From Methylorubrum sp. B1-46 (GTDB lineage: Bacteria > Pseudomonadota > Alphaproteobacteria > Rhizobiales > Beijerinckiaceae): a DNA stretch of 64,000 nt. Location of the stretch: contig NZ_CP088247.1 in the NCBI RefSeq assembly GCF_021117295.1, positions 4,975,001 through 5,039,000 of the forward strand, read 5' to 3'. The translations under genes were made by a program, and so were the position numbers. Below the pieces are notes generated by a model. It was not told where the DNA came from. It saw only the letters and a program-made list of their open reading frames with translations, and did not search any database. Numbering within the stretch: the first letter of the stretch is position 1; every line of letters begins with the position of its first letter. Shown here piece by piece: positions 62,341 to 64,000 of the stretch.

Positions 62341-63561
62341 GTGACGGGCGCCGGACCCTTCACGCCCGCAGCGCCCGACCCGAGGTCCCCGCCCATGCAA
62401 GCCGGTGCCAGGCCGTCCGACATCGTCTCCGATGCGCCCGGTCCGCCCCCGGTCGTCGTCGTGACCGGGGCGCTCGCGCCCTACACCCACGTGCTCTACG
62501 AGCGTCTGGCGGAGCGTCTGGCCGATCGGGACGGTCGGGCCCTGCATGTCCTGTCCTGCACGCCGCGTGAGCGTGCGCGGCAATGGGTGATGCCGCCGCC
62601 GCTCCACTACCGGCACACAGTGCTGCCGGGCCTGCGCTGGCACCGCTCCTCGATCCGCAACCTCTACGTCAATCCGGCGGTGGTGCCGCGGCTCACCGCG
62701 CTCCGGCCGGCGGCCCTGGTCCTCAACGATTTCTCGCCGACCATGCTGATGGCGGCCGCCGCCGCGCGCCTGCGGCGCATCCCGACCCTGATCCGCACCG
62801 ACGGCGTGCCCGAGACCGATCCCGGCCAGGGTTCCGCCCCGCATCGCTGGCTGCGCCGCGCCATCGTGTCCGGGGCCGCCGCCGGGATCGGGCCGAGCGC
62901 GGGCAGCGGTGCCGTGCTGGCCCGCTACGGGCTGCCACCCGAACGCTTCGTCCTCAGTCCGCTCTTTCCGGCCTGGACGCCGCCCGCCCCGCCGCCGCCG
63001 GATTCGGCCCGGCCCTACGACCTCCTGTTCTGCGGCATGCTGAACGAGGAGGTGAAGGGCGCTCGCTTCTTCACCGACGTGGTGCTCGGCTGCCGCGAGC
63101 GCGGCCGGCCCCTGTCGGTCCGGGTCGCGGGCGACGGGCCGTTGCGGCCCGAGATGGAGGCGCGCTTCGTCCAGGCCGGCCTCTCCGCCCGGTTCGACGG
63201 ATTCCTCGGTCAGGAGGCGTTGCCCGAGGTCTACGCCTCGGCGCGGCTCTTCCTGTTCCCGAGCCGCGGCGACGTGTGGGGGATCGTGGTGCAGGAGGCG
63301 CTCCAGAGCGGCACGCCGGTGCTGGCCTCGCCCCATTCCGGCGCGGCAAGCGGCCTGCTCGAAGCCCATGGCTGCGGCGCGGTGCGGCCGATGATCGTGG
63401 CGGATTGGATCGCGGCGACCCTGCAACTCCTCGATGACGACGGCCGCCGCCAGGGGCTGCGGCGCGCGGCGGAGCGCGCCCTCCCGCACTTCACGGCGGA
63501 AGCGGCCGTGACGGGCTATATCGATGCCCTCGAACCGTTCCTTGCGGGCAGAACCGGATGA
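62341..63561 (+). CDS. Glycosyltransferase family 4
   Basis: A 406-residue GT-B transferase. It starts APYTHVLYERLAERLADRD after a short disordered N terminus, has an acceptor-domain IRTDGVPETD and IGPSAGSGAVL, and the donor-domain hallmarks FCGMLNEEVKGARF and LFLFPSRGDVWGIVVQEALQSGTPVLASPHSGA (the E-x7-E-like region). It transfers a nucleotide-sugar residue to a glycan or lipid acceptor in the cytoplasm. The GTG at 62341 or an ATG at 62395 could be the start. Confidence 0.88.
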   Translation: MTGAGPFTPAAPDPRSPPMQAGARPSDIVSDAPGPPPVVVVTGALAPYTHVLYERLAERLADRDGRALHVLSCTPRERARQWVMPPPLHYRHTVLPGLRWHRSSIRNLYVNPAVVPRLTALRPAALVLNDFSPTMLMAAAAARLRRIPTLIRTDGVPETDPGQGSAPHRWLRRAIVSGAAAGIGPSAGSGAVLARYGLPPERFVLSPLFPAWTPPAPPPPDSARPYDLLFCGMLNEEVKGARFFTDVVLGCRERGRPLSVRVAGDGPLRPEMEARFVQAGLSARFDGFLGQEALPEVYASARLFLFPSRGDVWGIVVQEALQSGTPVLASPHSGAASGLLEAHGCGAVRPMIVADWIAATLQLLDDDGRRQGLRRAAERALPHFTAEAAVTGYIDALEPFLAGRTG

Positions 63562-64000
63562 CGATGCGGATGCTGTCTGCGGGATGCGAATCCGGTCGCC
63601 ACCGCATTGGCTGAAGAAGCAGTTTTCGATCGGTGATCAAGATAGCCGGCGCAAAAAATCTGCACTCGAGGACGCAGATAGTTGAGGCGGCGGGCTCGAT
63701 GGCAATAGAGGGAAGGGTCTGAGCCTTGCGATGAGACGAATTTGCACACTAATAGTCGAGGTATTGAGCTAGGATCTTCTAATTTGCAGAAACAAGCATA
63801 GATCAGATTTGTGATATTTTTACAACATTTTGCTGGAAGGCAAACGTGGCTATTTTATCCTTAAAAAATTGACTTGCTTCGGCTGAATATCCTGAACGAT
63901 TGTGTTTTTGCGGATCATACCTAGCCCGCATGTATCCGCTGCGCCTCCATGTCTCGCTGGAAGCTTTTCAAAATGGATATTATCAAGAAGATGCGGTGGG
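63562..64000. other. AT-rich intergenic region at the window end
   Basis: About 440 bp of lower GC than the surroundings, rising again after 63900. Two overlapping frames opening at 63930 and 63949 run to the edge. Neither has a ribosome binding site or enough length to judge, so no gene is called. Confidence 0.45.

Noticed and set aside
63930..64000. Start of a gene at the window end
   Set aside because: Two overlapping frames are open for fewer than 25 codons without a ribosome binding site, so the evidence is insufficient.
1..64000. Prophage, integrative element or insertion sequence
   Set aside because: No integrase, transposase or att-like duplications were seen; the only mobile-looking features are short palindromic repeats and the GIY-YIG gene.

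Overview
The window is high-GC alphaproteobacterial chromosome. Gene content, REP-like repeats and an AcpXL-type lipid A fatty acid cluster suggest a Methylobacterium/Methylorubrum-like member of the Hyphomicrobiales. The genus is an inference; no rRNA or other taxonomic marker is present.

Layout. 1-5336: the 5' end of a PEP-carboxylase-family gene, a divergent run of four short-spaced genes (two envelope proteins, a saccharopine-dehydrogenase-like oxidoreductase, a DUF985-type cupin), and an Adh2XL-like dehydrogenase. 5658-9359: a large PAS/GAF HWE-type hybrid histidine kinase. 9773-14017: a minus-strand operon acpXL-fabZ-KS(Cys-less)-KS-fabG, related to the rhizobial machinery for the very-long-chain 27-hydroxy acyl chain of lipid A. 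A Kdo-hydroxylase-like gene lies close by (16082-16951), so lipid A and inner-core functions gather here. 14997-20292: AI-2E-type permease, small cupin and regulator genes, an Hsp20 gene behind a ROSE-like RNA thermometer, and a lysophospholipase-like hydrolase. 20293-23755: a long repeat-bearing and AT-rich spacer, then a secreted RTX metalloprotease-like protein with three LamG-like repeats. 23949-28180: HisN-type phosphatase, a second AI-2E permease with a long C-terminal extension, PxpA and an XRE regulator.

28340-29373 is the most unusual stretch. Six near-regularly spaced blocks (periods 160-203 nt) share GCGGGYCGR-N8-GGT with an invariant 15-nt internal offset. Several lie between tRNA-like D-arm and T-arm sequences. 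They sit directly upstream of a Ro60/Rsr (TROVE) gene and an rtcB RNA ligase gene. I read this as a tandem array of Y-RNA-like (YrlA-type) tRNA-mimic RNAs belonging to a Ro60-RtcB RNA-quality or repair locus.

32569-43611: FitAB-type toxin-antitoxin pair, pncB, a stress-type PNPOx-fold protein, Mrp/ApbC, MobA, gyrA, a GIY-YIG protein between palindromic repeats, coaD and two cyclophilins. 44414-49862: LexA-box-preceded imuA-imuB-dnaE2 mutagenesis cassette. 50125-57033: FAD monooxygenase with a palindromic operator candidate, patatin-like lipase, and modC and modB separated by a GST and two small secreted proteins. 57217-58783: small BrnA-like and GAF proteins. 58896-63561: a surface-polysaccharide set (flippase, FemAB/GNAT-like transferase, polysaccharide deacetylase, GT4 glycosyltransferase).

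At least four families of palindromic interspersed repeats punctuate the spacers. The commonest is a roughly 46-nt element of the form GCATCGTC...CCGAAAG...CTTTCGG...GACGATGC, with nine copies listed here, often followed by a second palindrome.
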